64,000 nucleotides of DNA from Tetrahymena thermophila SB210 (Eukaryota > Ciliophora > Oligohymenophorea > Hymenostomatida > Tetrahymenidae): positions 336,632 through 400,631 of the forward strand of contig NW_002476420.1 of assembly GCF_000189635.1 (NCBI RefSeq). Reading direction: 5' to 3'. The notes under the pieces are model-generated. The model worked only from the letters and a program-made list of their open reading frames with translations. It ran no database searches and had not been told where the DNA came from. Of the stretch, positions 26,424 through 40,257 are shown piece by piece (the first letter of the stretch is position 1; every line of letters begins with the position of its first letter). A program made the position numbers and the translations under genes.

Positions 26424-29400
26424 TTTCTTTTGTTGAAGAAATTGTTGTTTTTTATTGTAATTTTTCTGGACTTTTTTCCTTTGGGAAAGTCTGGATATCT
26501 TTTTTATTTTTATTTATTTAATTATTTTATTATGACCCACTGCTTTTGCACTTTTCTGTTTTTGAAGCGCAATTAAAAGTAATGACCCAAAAACACTGTA
26601 ATTAGAATGGATTCTTTTTAAAAAAATAAAAAATTCATTCTGATAAACGATAAAAAAGTTAACATTACAAAATAAATCCTCATACATAAAATCAATCAAA
26701 ATCATATAAAAATTGCTTGTTTCTATTTAATAAAAACTTAACTAAGATATTTTTTATTTCTTCCACATTGATCGATAAATTCATTATAAAACCACTTCTT
26801 TCTAAAAACTAATTGAATCAACTTCATTTTCGCTCACATTAGCAATATTTTCTACAAACTCATTACTGTCGTATTATTTTGTGTTCTAGTCTTAAATATA
26901 CAGTCGATTTTTTAATATTTTTTTTCTAATTATTTCTCTTCACTTGAATAAATTAATTAAGTTATCTCAAACAAATTTAATTCTTTGGAATCTTTCATTT
27001 TAGTAATTTATTTAGTGCGTATTTATTTTTGATTGCTGGCTCATTTTTTGTTTATTATTTTCATTGCTCGTTAACTACTTGTCTGATTATTTATTTCTAT
27101 TGAAAATATATGAAACCTATATTTTCTAAAATACATAAATACATACATACAAGCATAAATACATTTAATAGTTTAAAATATCTGTCATAGTCAAACTAAA
27201 ATAAAAATAGGTGTATCTATTAATTACATTTCTGCTTAGCTTGAATGCTAGAAAATAAATATTTACAAGAACCATCTAGAATAAAGGTACTATTCAACTA
27301 CATTTGTCAAGCTATAATTACTCATAGAATTAGAAATCTCCTTTTTTTTTTTCATTTACACCTACAAATATGCATATATTTATCTAATAAATAAATAAAC
27401 AAATATTTTTATTTTTAGTTTGTTTACTATAGTTACAACATCAGAAAAAGCGTCCAGCCTTTCCCGAAAATATTTTGATAATGTCTTTTGAATTAAAGAA
27501 TTTCTGAATGACTGAATTAAGTTAATTTGTAATTAGAGAGAAAATAATTAAATTACAAATGTATTAGTAAAGCAGCTTATATCACCAAAGACATATCTTG
27601 AAACATTCACAATTACCCTGTAAATAGGTTTATAAAATAATAAAATACAAAGCTAAATTATGACTTCAAATTTGTACCTAGATGAACTTACTTAGAAAAA
27701 TTATAATGAAAATTTAGATCTCCACTATATTTGTTAATTGTTTTAAAGATATGAATTTCCCCCACTTTATTCATAGAGTCATAAATTGATTGATCATAAA
27801 TGCAGCACTTACAATAATTTTTTTAACTTACAAAACTTTATTTCCTTTACAATAGATATTTCTTACTAAATCTTTAAAAATATTTGATTGCTTTGTTAAA
27901 ATCATATTTTGAAACCAACCAAGTCTCAGTTTAGCATTAATTCATAAATTCACCAACAAAATTAACATTTATGTGTAATTTGCACAAACTCATCAATAAA
28001 TTATAAAAATATCCATTTATATGTTGGCTATTTGTATGTATGTATGTATTGAAAATCAGCCAGTTTTAACAATAAATTTCTCTTGTCTTAAAATGCATAA
28101 AAACAAAAATATATTTTAAGTTTGATGTAAAGTGATAAAATGAGATAAAATTAGACGCTTTTTTTAAAAAATATTTCTAAAATAGTGGCTGTGTGTGAAC
28201 GAAGGGATAAACACCAGTTTTATCTCCTAGTAATTTATTTATTAATACTAACTAAATTTATTAGACACAAGATATCTTTACCAATAAATTAATTATTTAT
28301 TTAATAATTCGCGCAATTAGAGTTTGTTTTGTAAGATTTCTAGAGAATATAATCAATGTTAGAAAAAAAATAATAAGTTAATTACCCAATTTTTTCTACT
28401 TCAATGCAGTTAGTAAGATTTTTAAATATCTTTCAATTTTTAAGTATCCTTCTCATAACTTTAATCTTTTATTTTAATCCTTACTTAAAGAATTTTGAAG
28501 TGCTTAAAAACTTCTTTTACTATAAAAAAATACTAAAATTTCTTTTTGTCTAAGTAGATTAAAATTTGAGAAACTTAGGTGAGAATTATCAATAAAAAAT
28601 TTAATCAAAAAATATAAATCTATTTTTGCATAAAGTGGAAAATGTTGCCTGAATCTTTCTGCAAAACTTTTAAGGACATAAAGTAAAAAAAACTAGAAGA
28701 GAAAGTATTTATCAAAATAGCTTATTTTGGTGAAAAAAAGGATATAGAATAAATTCAATCAATCAAAATACTTGCACGTACTTGAATAGCTAAAATATTC
28801 AATCAGTAATTTTGACTCTATTTATTCAATCAAATGAAGGAAAATATGGATTAAATTAATTTCAAGTAGGACAATAGAAAATAAAAAAAATATATAAAAC
28901 TCTCTTTCTCATTTAGCTGCAGATAAAAATAGAATTTGTTAAATAGGAAAAAATATCAAAAAAGACGTTTTTATTATAAAAAATAAGCATTTTTAATAAT
29001 TTTTTGGTTCACTTCTTATGTAAAATAACTTGCAAATTTATAATTTAGCTAAAAGTATTCAAAATAGTACATTTTTTAGATCAATTTATAAAGCTTCCCT
29101 TGCGTAAATATATTAGTAAGTCACAAAAGTTAATCAATTACGCATTAGTAAGAGTGTTTACAGATATCTAAATTTATAAAAATTGTAAAAGATTTATTTT
29201 TAATTAAACCTAAAATACTTCAACAATTGCCTTAGCGATCGATAATCGTCAAAAATTTGATGTCATTATTTAATTTGTTTACAATAATTAAAAGATAATA
29301 AAAATGTATGTATTAATAATACACTAAACTTTTATAAAGATAGAATTTATATTGTCTTCATCAATTTACTACCATAAAAAAGCAAGAATCAAATGATTTC

Positions 29401-31861
29401 TTAAAGTAGCTTTCTGTTTGTTGTTGAAAATTCTAATAAATAAAATTTCTTTGAAATTTTAACCACAAGGATAGAAATAATATCTTTCTTTATCACTTTA
29501 AAATAAAATATAAAAAAGCTTGCCATTTACTTTGTATCTTTAAAAGAACATTTCTAAATTGGCGAATTAATTCTTAATTGATGAATTAATCTATCAAATA
29601 AATTTTAATAAATCACATAGATTATTTTTAGAAATAAAAACAGTTTTGGTTATGTATTGAAAAAAAAAATTATAGCGAATCAAAATTTTACTGATTTATT
29701 ATTTAGAAAGAGCTCACTTAAAGCGAATCTTTTTTAATTAATTTAGAAGGATTATAATTTCTCTCATCTTTCGATAAATAAATTTTATATCAAAAATTAG
29801 CCAAATAAATTTTATTTCAGTTTATTATAATTATTAAATAAACATCAGAGTCTTTTTGGACAAAATCTTACATTTAAATTTATAATTAGGTCTTATAGTA
29901 ATGCTTAAAATAATTTAAAATATTTAATTCTTTAAGATTATTTTTATTCCAACAATATTATTCTTTAATTATTAGTACAAATTTGTTTATCTTATACATG
30001 AATTTATTTTTGACTTGATTTTATCACAATAATATTCAGTAGCAAATAAAAAGATTAGATGTTACTATTTATTAATAAGAATAGAGGAACAAACAAAAAT
30101 GTAATCATAAAAAGTTTTTTGAACTGTTTTTCCATTATTTGTTTTTTACTTTAAGGAAAATTTATTATTATTCTAATTTTTTATTTGTTTTTAAAGAAGA
30201 TTTTGTCTAAATATTTAAATAAATGAATAAATAATAATTAAAAAATACAAATTAATTCATAAATATTTATGGATAAAATTAAAATACTATTTTAATTCGA
30301 AGAAAATCTTATTTATTTTAAGGAATTTATATTATTAAAATAAAAAATACACTCACTCATTTTAATAATTCTTTTAATAGTTTTATTATTGAGTTATAAA
30401 AGATTTTAATTTGCCTTTTTTCATAAATTAGAGTAAAAATTAATATTTTTATGGTATTTGTATTAATTTATTACAATTTTCTTAATAAAAAGGTACTTTT
30501 TGTAATCATTTTAAATAATTTTTTATTAAAAACCAATTAATTATTAAACAAACAATATTTTATACATGAACTAATTAATTTTATCTTTAGTTATTCATTA
30601 CCTAATAATTGAGCTAAAATCAGATTAATTTTTTTTGGTTTATTAATTTTAAAATTAAAGGTTTAAATGTAATATATTGATTCAATATGGATGGATATTT
30701 GATTATTTTTTATGGTTTATAACTTTAATCTATAAATAAATATTTAGCAGAAATATTTTAATTTATATTAATAATACATCATTTATATACATGCAATTAT
30801 AGAATTATAATTTAGAAATAATTGATAAATTTTTAATTTTTTTTAGTCCAACAAGATATGTTCATTTTTTTAATCAAAACGAATTATGTCAACAATAATA
30901 AAATAAAATCAATGAAAAAATTTGAAACAATTATGATTAAAAAGTTATAGTTTTTACTTCATTTATTTAATATTATTTATTATTTTTAAACATTTTTAGT
31001 CAGATTTATTTCATTTTATTAAAAAGGATTTTCTATAAAATTTTATTATTTATGATTGCAGAAAAATTAAGAGTAAAGGGGATAAAATGTAAAAAAATTG
31101 TTTTCTCAAAATTTAAAGATCATTCGATTCTTTTCCATATCAAAATAGACTTTTAATTATTTTAGTTCTTGCAAAATGATGCCATTATTAATGATTTTAT
31201 TATACATATTGATTGATCATCATTTTTTTTTTTTGAAATTAAAAGTATATTTTAGAAATAAATACTATTTTCAGGTTTATTAATTAAATTTATATCAATA
31301 GAATTAAATTATATTTATTTAAAAACTGCAGTAAACTCAAAATGAAGTAAAATTTTAGCGATAAATAAGATAAAATGCCTTTTTCAAAACTAATACAAAT
31401 CTAGTCACTAGAATTGGAAGTAGGATTAAGAATTATTGCGTCAATAACTAAATATTAAAACATATTTAAAATAAAAATGCTAAATATTTAATTTAAATTA
31501 AAAATTATAAAAATTTGAGTGAATAAATAAATGAATGATATAACTAATTATGATTTATTTATTTTTATTACTAAATATAAAAATATGTAATTATATATTT
31601 TTCTATCTATGTATGTATGCATTTTAATTTATATAAAATTGAAACAAAATATAATTTTTATTTATTTGGTATATTTATACACATAAGATACAATTAAAAT
31701 TATATTTAGGGTAAGGATAGTGATTTATTTATTTATGTTTTTTGAGATATTTTATTAAATTTTTTTTGTTTCTAAAAAATGTAAGTTTGTGTTTATTTAT
31801 TTATTTATTGATGTTTTTATGTTATTTAATAACATTTTTTGTTTAACTAAATTTTTTATTT
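26424..31861. other. Gene-free A+T-rich region of 5.4 kb
   Basis: No frame on either strand has coding character when read with UGA as the only stop. The left end should contain the promoter of the coiled-coil gene. Small islands richer in G+C occur near 27447-27475 and 28185-28228, the latter able to form a hairpin. Otherwise the sequence is made of A/T runs and short simple repeats. Confidence 0.5.
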
Positions 31862-34800
31862 TCAAATTCTTTGCTTGTTATTTGTATTTTTTTTCTTCTG
31901 GTATTAATTATTTGAAGCTTATGAAGTACTGGTACTTGAGAATAGAGAGTTTTATTGCTAAGCTCCTCCAAATAAGCTTGCACTTTGATTGACACTTTGA
32001 TTCATAAATGGGTTTATATTTTAGGTAGTGCTCTAAAATAAACCTGAGTTTTAAGATGTGTTGCTATTAACTCCGAAGTAATTTGCCTATGGCTAAAAAT
32101 TAGCATTGAAATTTAGATTACTATTTACCTAAAATGGAGTATTATTAACTATGCTACTATTAGGTTAATTAAATAAATTATTATTATTCATATTTGTGCT
32201 GTTAAAGGCATTGTTTTATTATGGATTTAAACCAGAGAAATGATTAATCTATCCAATACTTTAATTTGGTAAGCTATTTTAGAAAGATCCAAAATTGCTT
32301 GTCATTTAATTATTTAATTGAGGTGTTGCAGATATTTAATTGGATTAGAATATTGGATTATTTTATGGTTATTAAAACAAACCATTGTTAGACTATGAGA
32401 ACAAGGTGTTGTTTAACAAGCTTCCTCCTTGTAAATTGTTGTTATTGGTATTATTTTGAATTTAAGGACCATTTTAATTGAAAAATGTGTTGTTACCACT
32501 TACCAAATCTTATAAGCTTTATTGCTTGATTTGTTAGGAACTGGTTGAAAAAGGATGTTATGAGAAGGGACTGGCAACATTGTTACCAAAAGAATTAATA
32601 GCACTACCTACAGTTTAAGAATTTTAGCTTGGCTAAGGTGTGGAGAGAACTTAGGCTGTTTTATTCAATTAGCTACTTGCTTATTAATCAGTGTGTTCAC
32701 TTGCCATTTCCATTTCACTGTCTTTTATTTTATTTTCATCCTACTTAATTTCATTTTGTTGGATTGGAGCAAATAAATTTGAAGTTTAAGCCTTCTTTTC
32801 AGGTGTTTTATTATCGCTATCGTTGCCTTTTTAAGAAATATTTGAAAATAATCCTCCTTATTAAGAGCTATTGTTGATTGTGGAAGTTCCATTTAAATTA
32901 GAAAATAATCCTCCTTACTTAGAGCTGTTATTATCAGAAGGAGCTCCATTCAGACTAGAAAACAATCCACCTTTATTATTACTATTCTCGGATGAAGTTG
33001 CATTGATATTAGAAAATAATCCAGTAGATTTGCTATTATCTGCTTTTTAATTATCTTTATCACTCTTTCCAGTAGCTTCTGTTTTTGGTAAGGTTTTTTC
33101 TGCATCTTCATTAGCTGTTTTACCTAAGTTGCCAAATAAAGATGAAGACTTGTTTTCAGTAGAAGAAGCAGTAGCTGCAGCAGGAGTAGATTAGCTATTT
33201 GTACTTGGAGTTAAGTTGCTGCTAAACAAAGAACCAGAGGCTGGTGTTTTGGGTTCAGTTAAACCAGAGAATAAAGAATTTGAGGCTGGTTTTACATCTG
33301 TTAAACCAGAGAATAGAGAAGCAGAAGCTGGCTTTACTTCAGTTGTAAAAAGAGAGTTAGTAGCAGACTTTGTCTCTGTAACAAAAAGACTAGGAGTAGA
33401 TGGTTTATCTGCTGTTTAAGAGGAACTTAAATTACCGAATAATCCTACAGCTGGTTTAGATGGTATTATAGATTCTTTTTAATTAACTGTGAGCTCAATT
33501 TTATTTTCTTCTTTCTTAGATGAGTCTTAAGCAGTGATTTATTTTGATTCTTCTTAATTATTTTTAATATTACCAAAAAGATTATCTTTGGCAATTGAAA
33601 TTGTTTATGTATTTTCACTTGCAGAGCTGAATAATTTATTTTATGATTAATCTGAAACTTGCTCTTTAAGCTAGCTTTGAGGTGTTCCATTGATTTTGAT
33701 GTTGATTCCGGTTGAAGAAGATGGCTCTTCAGTGACTTTTTTCTCTTGAGGTTTTTTAAATAGCTAAGATTATTGTAAAGAGTTATTGGTTTGTGATTGG
33801 GTGTTATTACTGTTTAAGGTATTATTATTGTTGGGTGCAGAGCTGTTGTTGGGGAAAATATTCATAATAATTGCAGAATCTTCGTCGTCAGTATGGCGCT
33901 ATATACTTGACATGCTGAACTCATCATCAAATGGCTATTAAGAGAGTTTTGGTTTTTTATTTGAAGTAATGCTATTTGAAGAAGAGACAGGAGAAGAGCA
34001 AGATTCTTCGTAATTTGATTAAGAGTCGGAGAAATTGTTATTTCCGCCTTTATTTTGTTCATTCTTTTTTTAACTTTTTTTATTTTAACTTGCTTTATTT
34101 TGCTCAACTAATAGAGTGCTATCGTGATCAGATATATAATTCTTTTGTTAAGACTGTTGCTTTGACAAGCTAGGTTGAGATAACTTAGAAGTCTCACCTT
34201 ATTAAACTTAGGATTTGTATGCAATGTATGAACTTTCACGAGAGAGAACGACATCAGGATCTTGCAAGAATTAAGAATAATGACTGTTAGATTGTCTGTT
34301 TAAATCTTTTAATTGCTGATTAGTCAATTTCACTTGATATTTTTCTTTTCTCTTTTCTTTTAAATCTAAAATTTATTATTGCTTGTTGAATTTTGAATCT
34401 TTGCTAAGTTATTATTGCTTATGGATTTCTTCAGCATATTCGGAATAATTAATATTTAATTTTCTTGCTTACTACTTCATTTCTAATATTCTCTTAAGTT
34501 GGACACGGATTTTGGCACTTTGTGGGAGTTTGTTCATCACAAATTTACGTGCTTCCATTTCTATTTTAAGGTCTTTTCTTTTCTATTCCTCAATTTCTTC
34601 TTCAGTAAGATTGGATAAATTGCCTTAAATTTTAGAGTCTTTACCACTTGATTCCTTGTTTTTCCTTGATATTTCAGATTAGGATAATTAAGCTTTTTGT
34701 TTACTTGTTTTGTGATCATAATTGCTTTATTCTAACTCCTCATTTTCGAATGCTTTGTTAATATCTAAGAATCTTATTGATGTCTATTTATTAAGAGGTA

Positions 34801-35566
34801 AACTATTAATTTCCTCTTGAGAAGTTTTAAGTTTTTTAGTATTTTATCTCATAATGCTCTCCATCAATTTATTTTATCTCTTATTTTACAATGTTTCACT
34901 TTGCACAGAAGTAGTTGATTACCTATTGAAATAATTACTGGCAGATCTGAAACTTAAATTTAAAGAATTCATTCTTCTTTCTTCCTATTCACGTATTTGA
35001 TTCTTTTACTCCTAAATAAATTGTTAAACTCTGCTTGAAATGCTTAAAGAGTCGTTTTGGCTAAATTTTTGATTATTTGAACCTATAGAAGAATCGGAGC
35101 GTTCTTAATTACCCTAAATGTCTTCTAAGATAGAAGAAATAGATTAAGTATCTTTATTTTAGACGCTGGTTGGCTAATTCTAAGTGCCACTTTACTATTA
35201 ATTTTGTGTTTTTTAGCTAATGCTTTATTGTTCTACATTGTTTGCTTGACTTTGATTGTTATCTACGGGATTCATAGCTGCAAAGTTGAAATATTCCTTT
35301 AAAGAAGCAGATTTTCTTGAAATAAAATGCTTAGCTTCCTTAAGGATTTCTTTTAAATATGGATTTCTAATAACAAAATTCTTGATTTTATGCAATTTAG
35401 AGCTATTTAAACTGCTGTCATTTACATTTTACTAATTATCATTATCTTATTCATCGTCGCTCATTATTTCATCTAAGTCAAAATTAATAACACCTCTAGA
35501 TTTTAACTAGCTACTCAGCTATTTTTCAGCAGCAAAGTCACGCTTTATAAAGCCATTCTTATCCAT
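31862..35566 (-). CDS. FG-nucleoporin-like protein with LFS/LFG repeats
   Basis: This is an intronless frame of 1,234 residues, MDKNGFIKRDFAAEKQLSSQ to a basic end KKKNTNNKQRI and TGA. The N-terminal half is charged and Gln/Ser-rich with predicted helices (EEEIEEQKRKDLKIEMEARK). From about residue 600 the chain becomes low-complexity Asn/Ser/Thr/Lys with spaced hydrophobic motifs: SLFSGLTDVKPAS, SLFSGLTEPKTPAS, SSLFGNLG, GLFSNI, GGLFSSLNGAPS, GGLFSNLNGTS and GGLFSNIS. The last 250 residues carry FG-type motifs in Asn/Gln-rich linkers (NSFGNN, NYFGVN, SLFGGAQ). FG repeats of this sort form the permeability barrier of nuclear pores and bind karyopherins. Most of the central GLFG-like motifs read LFS rather than LFG. 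I see no autoproteolytic Nup98 domain. A nucleoporin is the best call; the particular Nup is not resolved. Confidence 0.75.
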
Positions 35567-37687
35567 TCTTTACAGCGGACTAATCTTAGTTTGCAGTAAT
35601 TTAAGCATTGTTGCAAAATTAATTGTTATCACTTGCTTGCTTGCTTATTATATTTATTATTTATTTTATTAATTTATTTGATTTGTCTTTATTAATACCC
35701 ACAAAGTTAGTTAAATATGTATGTGCGTATATATATAAATATGTGTATTTATGCCTAGGTTTGTTTGTGTTAGTGCTTATAATTTTGCTTGTTACTAACT
35801 AATTAATTATTCTTGCCCCTTTTGGTTTTCTTTTTACTTTTCTTAATTTTATGATTAATTTAAATTAAGAAAAAATTTTTTTTAATTTTTGTGTCTATAT
35901 AAATGAAAATTTAACACTCTGTAGTATGTTTAGATAGTCTTGTCTGTCTATATTTTTTGCTCTTATGAGTATTACTATTAAAATAACAAAAAACCAAATT
36001 CAGTTTCTATTTGCTCTATTTTTGTTTCTTTTATTCTAATCTTTTATGAATTCTTAGATAATTGTCATAAAAAATACAGCTAAAAGCATAAATATTTGCT
36101 CAAGATTTAACATAACAAGAAATTAGTTTTGACAAGACTTTCTAATCTCAAAGAATTTTGTTTTCTTGCTAATTTAGTAATTGCCCTTTATAATATATCT
36201 CTTTGCTATTAGTGTCTCTAATAAACAAAAGCTTTATCTTCTCCCATTTCCTTCTTATTTTTGTCTTAATCTTTATTTTAAGTTTGATTTCTTGCTTGCT
36301 GCAATTGTGTTCTCACTTCACTCAAAAAATTATTTCTATTATAATTTCACCAAAGGAACTAGACACATCTTTTTCTAAAAATAATTTAAAGCTTACATTT
36401 TCTCTGGTAAAAACTGTTTTAATTTTTCTGATCGATGGCGCTATTTCTATCCGCGCAGATTACCTAATTCAAAATATCCTAATAATAATATCAAATCTGC
36501 ATGAATAGAAAACTATGTATTTGAAAAATAATTTAAATCTGTATTATCAAAAACAATCAAGCAAGTTAATTAACAAATAAAAGCAATTTTCAGTTAATAA
36601 GTAATTTTAAATTTATTTAAAAAAATAATAAACCATAAATAAATCAATTGATTACTAAATAAATTAATCATAAATTATTTTAAAAAAGTTTATTTTTTTT
36701 ATTTTTTCTTTTTATTATTTCTCAAAAACAAACATCTAGCAAGCATAAAAAATGTATTTAAGTATCTTATTCTATTTTAATTTTTATCCTTTGAATTGTT
36801 AAAAACTTTTTTAGTTTTTTAATAAAATAATTTTATGATTTTTTAAATTTCCAAATTTTAAATAATATTAACAAAAATAGATTTTATATAAATTTAATAA
36901 AATAAATAAACAAGCAAGCAAGTAAATAAATAAATAAAAGTATTTAAACAATGTAAAAATAAATAAAATATAAATGTATTTATTATTTATTTCAAAATTT
37001 ATTTTTTATAAATCATTTTGAAATTATTTTGTTGGTTGAGTTTTTCTTTATCATTTTATAAGAATTCAAATAAATGTAAAAAATATGTTTAAATGTCTTA
37101 TTCTAATTACAAATTTTTTATATATTTATTTATTGTTTATTAAATTTTTATTTTTAAAATCATTTTTATGATGAATCAATCAATCATTGTTCAATAGTTA
37201 TTTTTAGCAATAAATATGAGAGCAAAAATAATAAAATAGATATTTAAAAAATTGAAATACATACAATTAAATTAATTAGTTTATTATTTTCTTTAAAAAA
37301 TTTTGTTTTCTAATTACTTTAAAATATCAGGAATTGCTTGTCCAATTTAAGTAAAAATTACTTTTAACATTTTAACTTTTTTTTTTTGATTAGGAAACAA
37401 TTTTGATCATTTACTAATTCATTTTTTTAGACTATAAATTAATTAATTAATTTTTATAAAATATTTAATAAATATTTACACAATTATCTTACCTTTTTTT
37501 ATCTTATTTTGCTACTTTTTTCTATGGTTTTAGTTTGTTAAAATGTATTCACAAAACTTAGATTATTTCTCTTTTTTATGTATTTTTTACTCGTTTTTTT
37601 TAAAACAAAAGTCTACAATTCTTTAAAAAAAAAATATATATAAATTCTAAATATTAATTTGCTTAATTTTTGATTTATCTTATTAAA
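35567..37687. other. Divergent intergenic region between nucleoporin-like gene and kinase
   Basis: Both genes start outward from this 2.1 kb, so it should hold their promoters. I see A/T-rich sequence, a CTTG run near 35631-35644 and a complementary CAAG run near 36910-36922. Open frames around 36181-36508 have the composition of random A/T-rich DNA and I do not accept them. Confidence 0.5.
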
Positions 37688-40134
37688 ATGGAAGAAGAAA
37701 TTGCAAAAAAAATTTTTGAGTAATGCTTAAAAAATAAGGTGGAATACATGTCGCTAGACAAATGTAAAGAAATAGTTAAGCATATATTTAAAGAAGTAGG
37801 AGTATGCTCAATTGAATACCTAGATTCTGGGTCATTTGGAGTAGTTTTAAAATATAATAATCCAAATAAATTAAAGAAAGGAGCTGTAAAGGCTATTATT
37901 GGATATTTAAGTGACGAGGCCAGTATGAAAGAGATAAAGGATGAGATAGATTTACAAATAAATATATGCAATCCGTATATTGCTAAAGTAAAGGAATTTA
38001 CTAAGATCGTTCTTGATAAAGCTTATATAATTGGTTTCGTATGGATGCATTATTACGAAGGTAGATTTAATTAATTATTAATCATTTAATCATTTTTTAA
38101 CTCTAAAATCTGTTTAAAAGATGGAAGCCTGAAAAGATTTTTAGACTAATTAAGAGAATAAAATCAAGAAATTGATTTCAAAACTAAAATGAGACTTGGT
38201 ATTTAGCTTTTTGATGCTTTATCTAGCATGCATTAAAAAAATATTTTTCATAGAGATATCAAGGCTGCTAATATTCTAATGCATCAAGGTGATTGTGTTA
38301 TTGGTAATAATAATGATTGATTTTAATACAGTTATTAATTAAATGTTTATATAAATCATATTAATAAATAAATATTAAGCTGATTTTGGTATATCGAGAA
38401 TCTAAAACATCGAATAATAAATATCAAACTCACAAGTAAGTAATTTTAAATTTTTCTTAATTTCATATAAAATGTTTTTTTTATTTTATTAAAACTTAAA
38501 GAGATTTAAAGGGACACCTATGTTTTTAGATCCTGAAATTCATAGAGGACATCTGGATAAAAAAGTAAAACTCGTTTAATTTATTCATTTATTAAAATTT
38601 AATTAACAAAATCACCTTATATATTTATATATTATATTAATTTTTATAATTTGAAAGATGGATTTATTTGCAATGGGAATAGTTCTGCTAATGATGGATA
38701 ATGTGGTATAGTTTGCATATGAAAGTCATGTCGCTGCAGATATGATTGATAATTATGGCTACTATTCTACTAGCTTTGCAAAAAATGAAATAATTTAGGA
38801 ACTCAGATAAAAACTTAATACAAACACCATCTTTTTTAAAATAGCTGAAAAGCTAATTACTAACAAAGTAAGATAAAGACCTTCTGCTGCATAATGCTTG
38901 GATCTTTTAAAAGAAGAAGAAAAAAGATTAAATTTATTTACTACATAAGTTTATTCCACAAAAAAATACGGATCAAGCAAAGTTTATGAGAATAATGAAG
39001 ATGATGAATTTGCTATAGATAAACAAAGCAAAGTTTATGAGAATAATGATGATGATGAATCTGATATTGATAAATATGGAGATGAGAATGCATATATCGA
39101 TAGTGTGAGAGAATAAAGCTCTAAATGTAAAAATTAATTTGTTTTTTTGTTTGTTTATTTGAGAGTTATTTCAAATAATTTAAAACTAACTAACTTTTAC
39201 TATAATAATAGCATTCATTTCAAATGTGCCTTCATTTTATAGCAATAAAAATGATAGTGAAGTTCTAATTAAAGGAAAGAAGCACAATCAACAAATTAAT
39301 TCCAATGAAAAAAGCAATAGCAACTAAAATAATATAAATAATATTTAAAAGCAATATACTACAAATAATTTCTTTGAAAATAAGATGGGAAAAACTTTTA
39401 ATAACTAAATAAATAATTTCATGGATGGATTAGTAACCGACAGTATACCTTATGAAGCTAATAAAAAATCACAACAGGTAGGTGGTTTTTCTGACCATGT
39501 AGATAGATTAAATGATAATTCTTATGATGTAAATTCAGAAAGAAGTTTAATTAATAAAGGTGATATCAGCCAAAATAATATAAGTAGTAGTGACCAAAGC
39601 AGTAGTTGTTACAGTAGTATCGGTGTTTAAAATATACCTGCTTTCTAAAAATTCTATATCAAGCAATAACAGATACTCTTTTACCAGGGGTAATTAATTA
39701 TCAATGTTTAAATTTAAAGTATTTTTATATTACTTTAAGTTTCTATTGAAAAGAATAAACTATTCTCATGCACTATAAGCATATTAAACAACAATTCTTA
39801 AAGATAACCTAAAAACATAATTAACTTGATCATTTAATTATATAAATTTATAATAGAATAAGCAAAACAAATTTATAAATAGAAAACAGTTAGAAAATAT
39901 TCATATTTTTTAAATAGAAAAATCACTTACTTACTTTCTTTTAGGTGTCATAAAATTTTTATTTTTTTTAGCTGCGACAGACAGTAGTATTTTAATCAAT
40001 TTCATATCAAAATATTAATCAATCAATTAACTAATTTACATACTCAAAAAATTTATTTTAGTAAGAAATATTTCATTTTTTAATATATTAATTTATTTGT
40101 TGAGGTTTACATTAAATCTTATCAAATTTAATGA
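37688..40134 (+). CDS. Eukaryotic protein kinase with a long low-complexity tail
   Basis: There are six exons: 37688-38060, 38121-38303, 38380-38435, 38502-38564, 38658-39126 and 39212-40134. All phases agree. The kinase domain starts near residue 30. It has the glycine loop GSFGVV, the lysine in GAVKAI, the catalytic loop HRDIKAANI, ADFG, GTPMFLDPE (activation segment to APE-like) and DLFAMGIVLL, and ends with RQRPSAAQCL. All catalytic residues are present, so it should be active. The alpha-C glutamate is probably in SMKEIKDEIDLQ. After residue 330 comes a tail with a twice-repeated acidic motif (SKVYENNEDDE; SKVYENNDDDE) and Ser/Asn-rich sequence (ISQNNISSSDQSSSCYSSIG). The group cannot be assigned by eye. 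The reading beyond 39700 has random A/T-rich composition, so the true 3' end may involve another intron; 40132 is the first in-frame TGA. Confidence 0.82.
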
Positions 40135-40162
40135 CTGACTGAGTGAGTGAGTGAGTTAGTTA
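40133..40162. repeat. TGAC/TGAG tetranucleotide repeat
   Basis: A short run of two TGAC and four TGAG units sits immediately after the kinase stop codon, which falls in its first unit. Confidence 0.7.
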
Positions 40163-40257
40163 TTGATTATGGTTTTTTAAAAATTTAGATTAAATAGTTT
40201 TAATTTAAAATTTATTAAAAAAATTTTCTTAAATATTTTTATTTTAATTGTTATTTA

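Noticed and set aside
26109..26576. Plus-strand frame of 155 residues.
   Set aside because: It overlaps the first exon of the coiled-coil gene antisense, and its right part is plain A/T-rich sequence.
36181..36508. Two overlapping open frames in the region before the kinase.
   Set aside because: Their composition is Phe/Leu/Ile/Ser as expected from random A/T-rich DNA, with no motif and no splice context.
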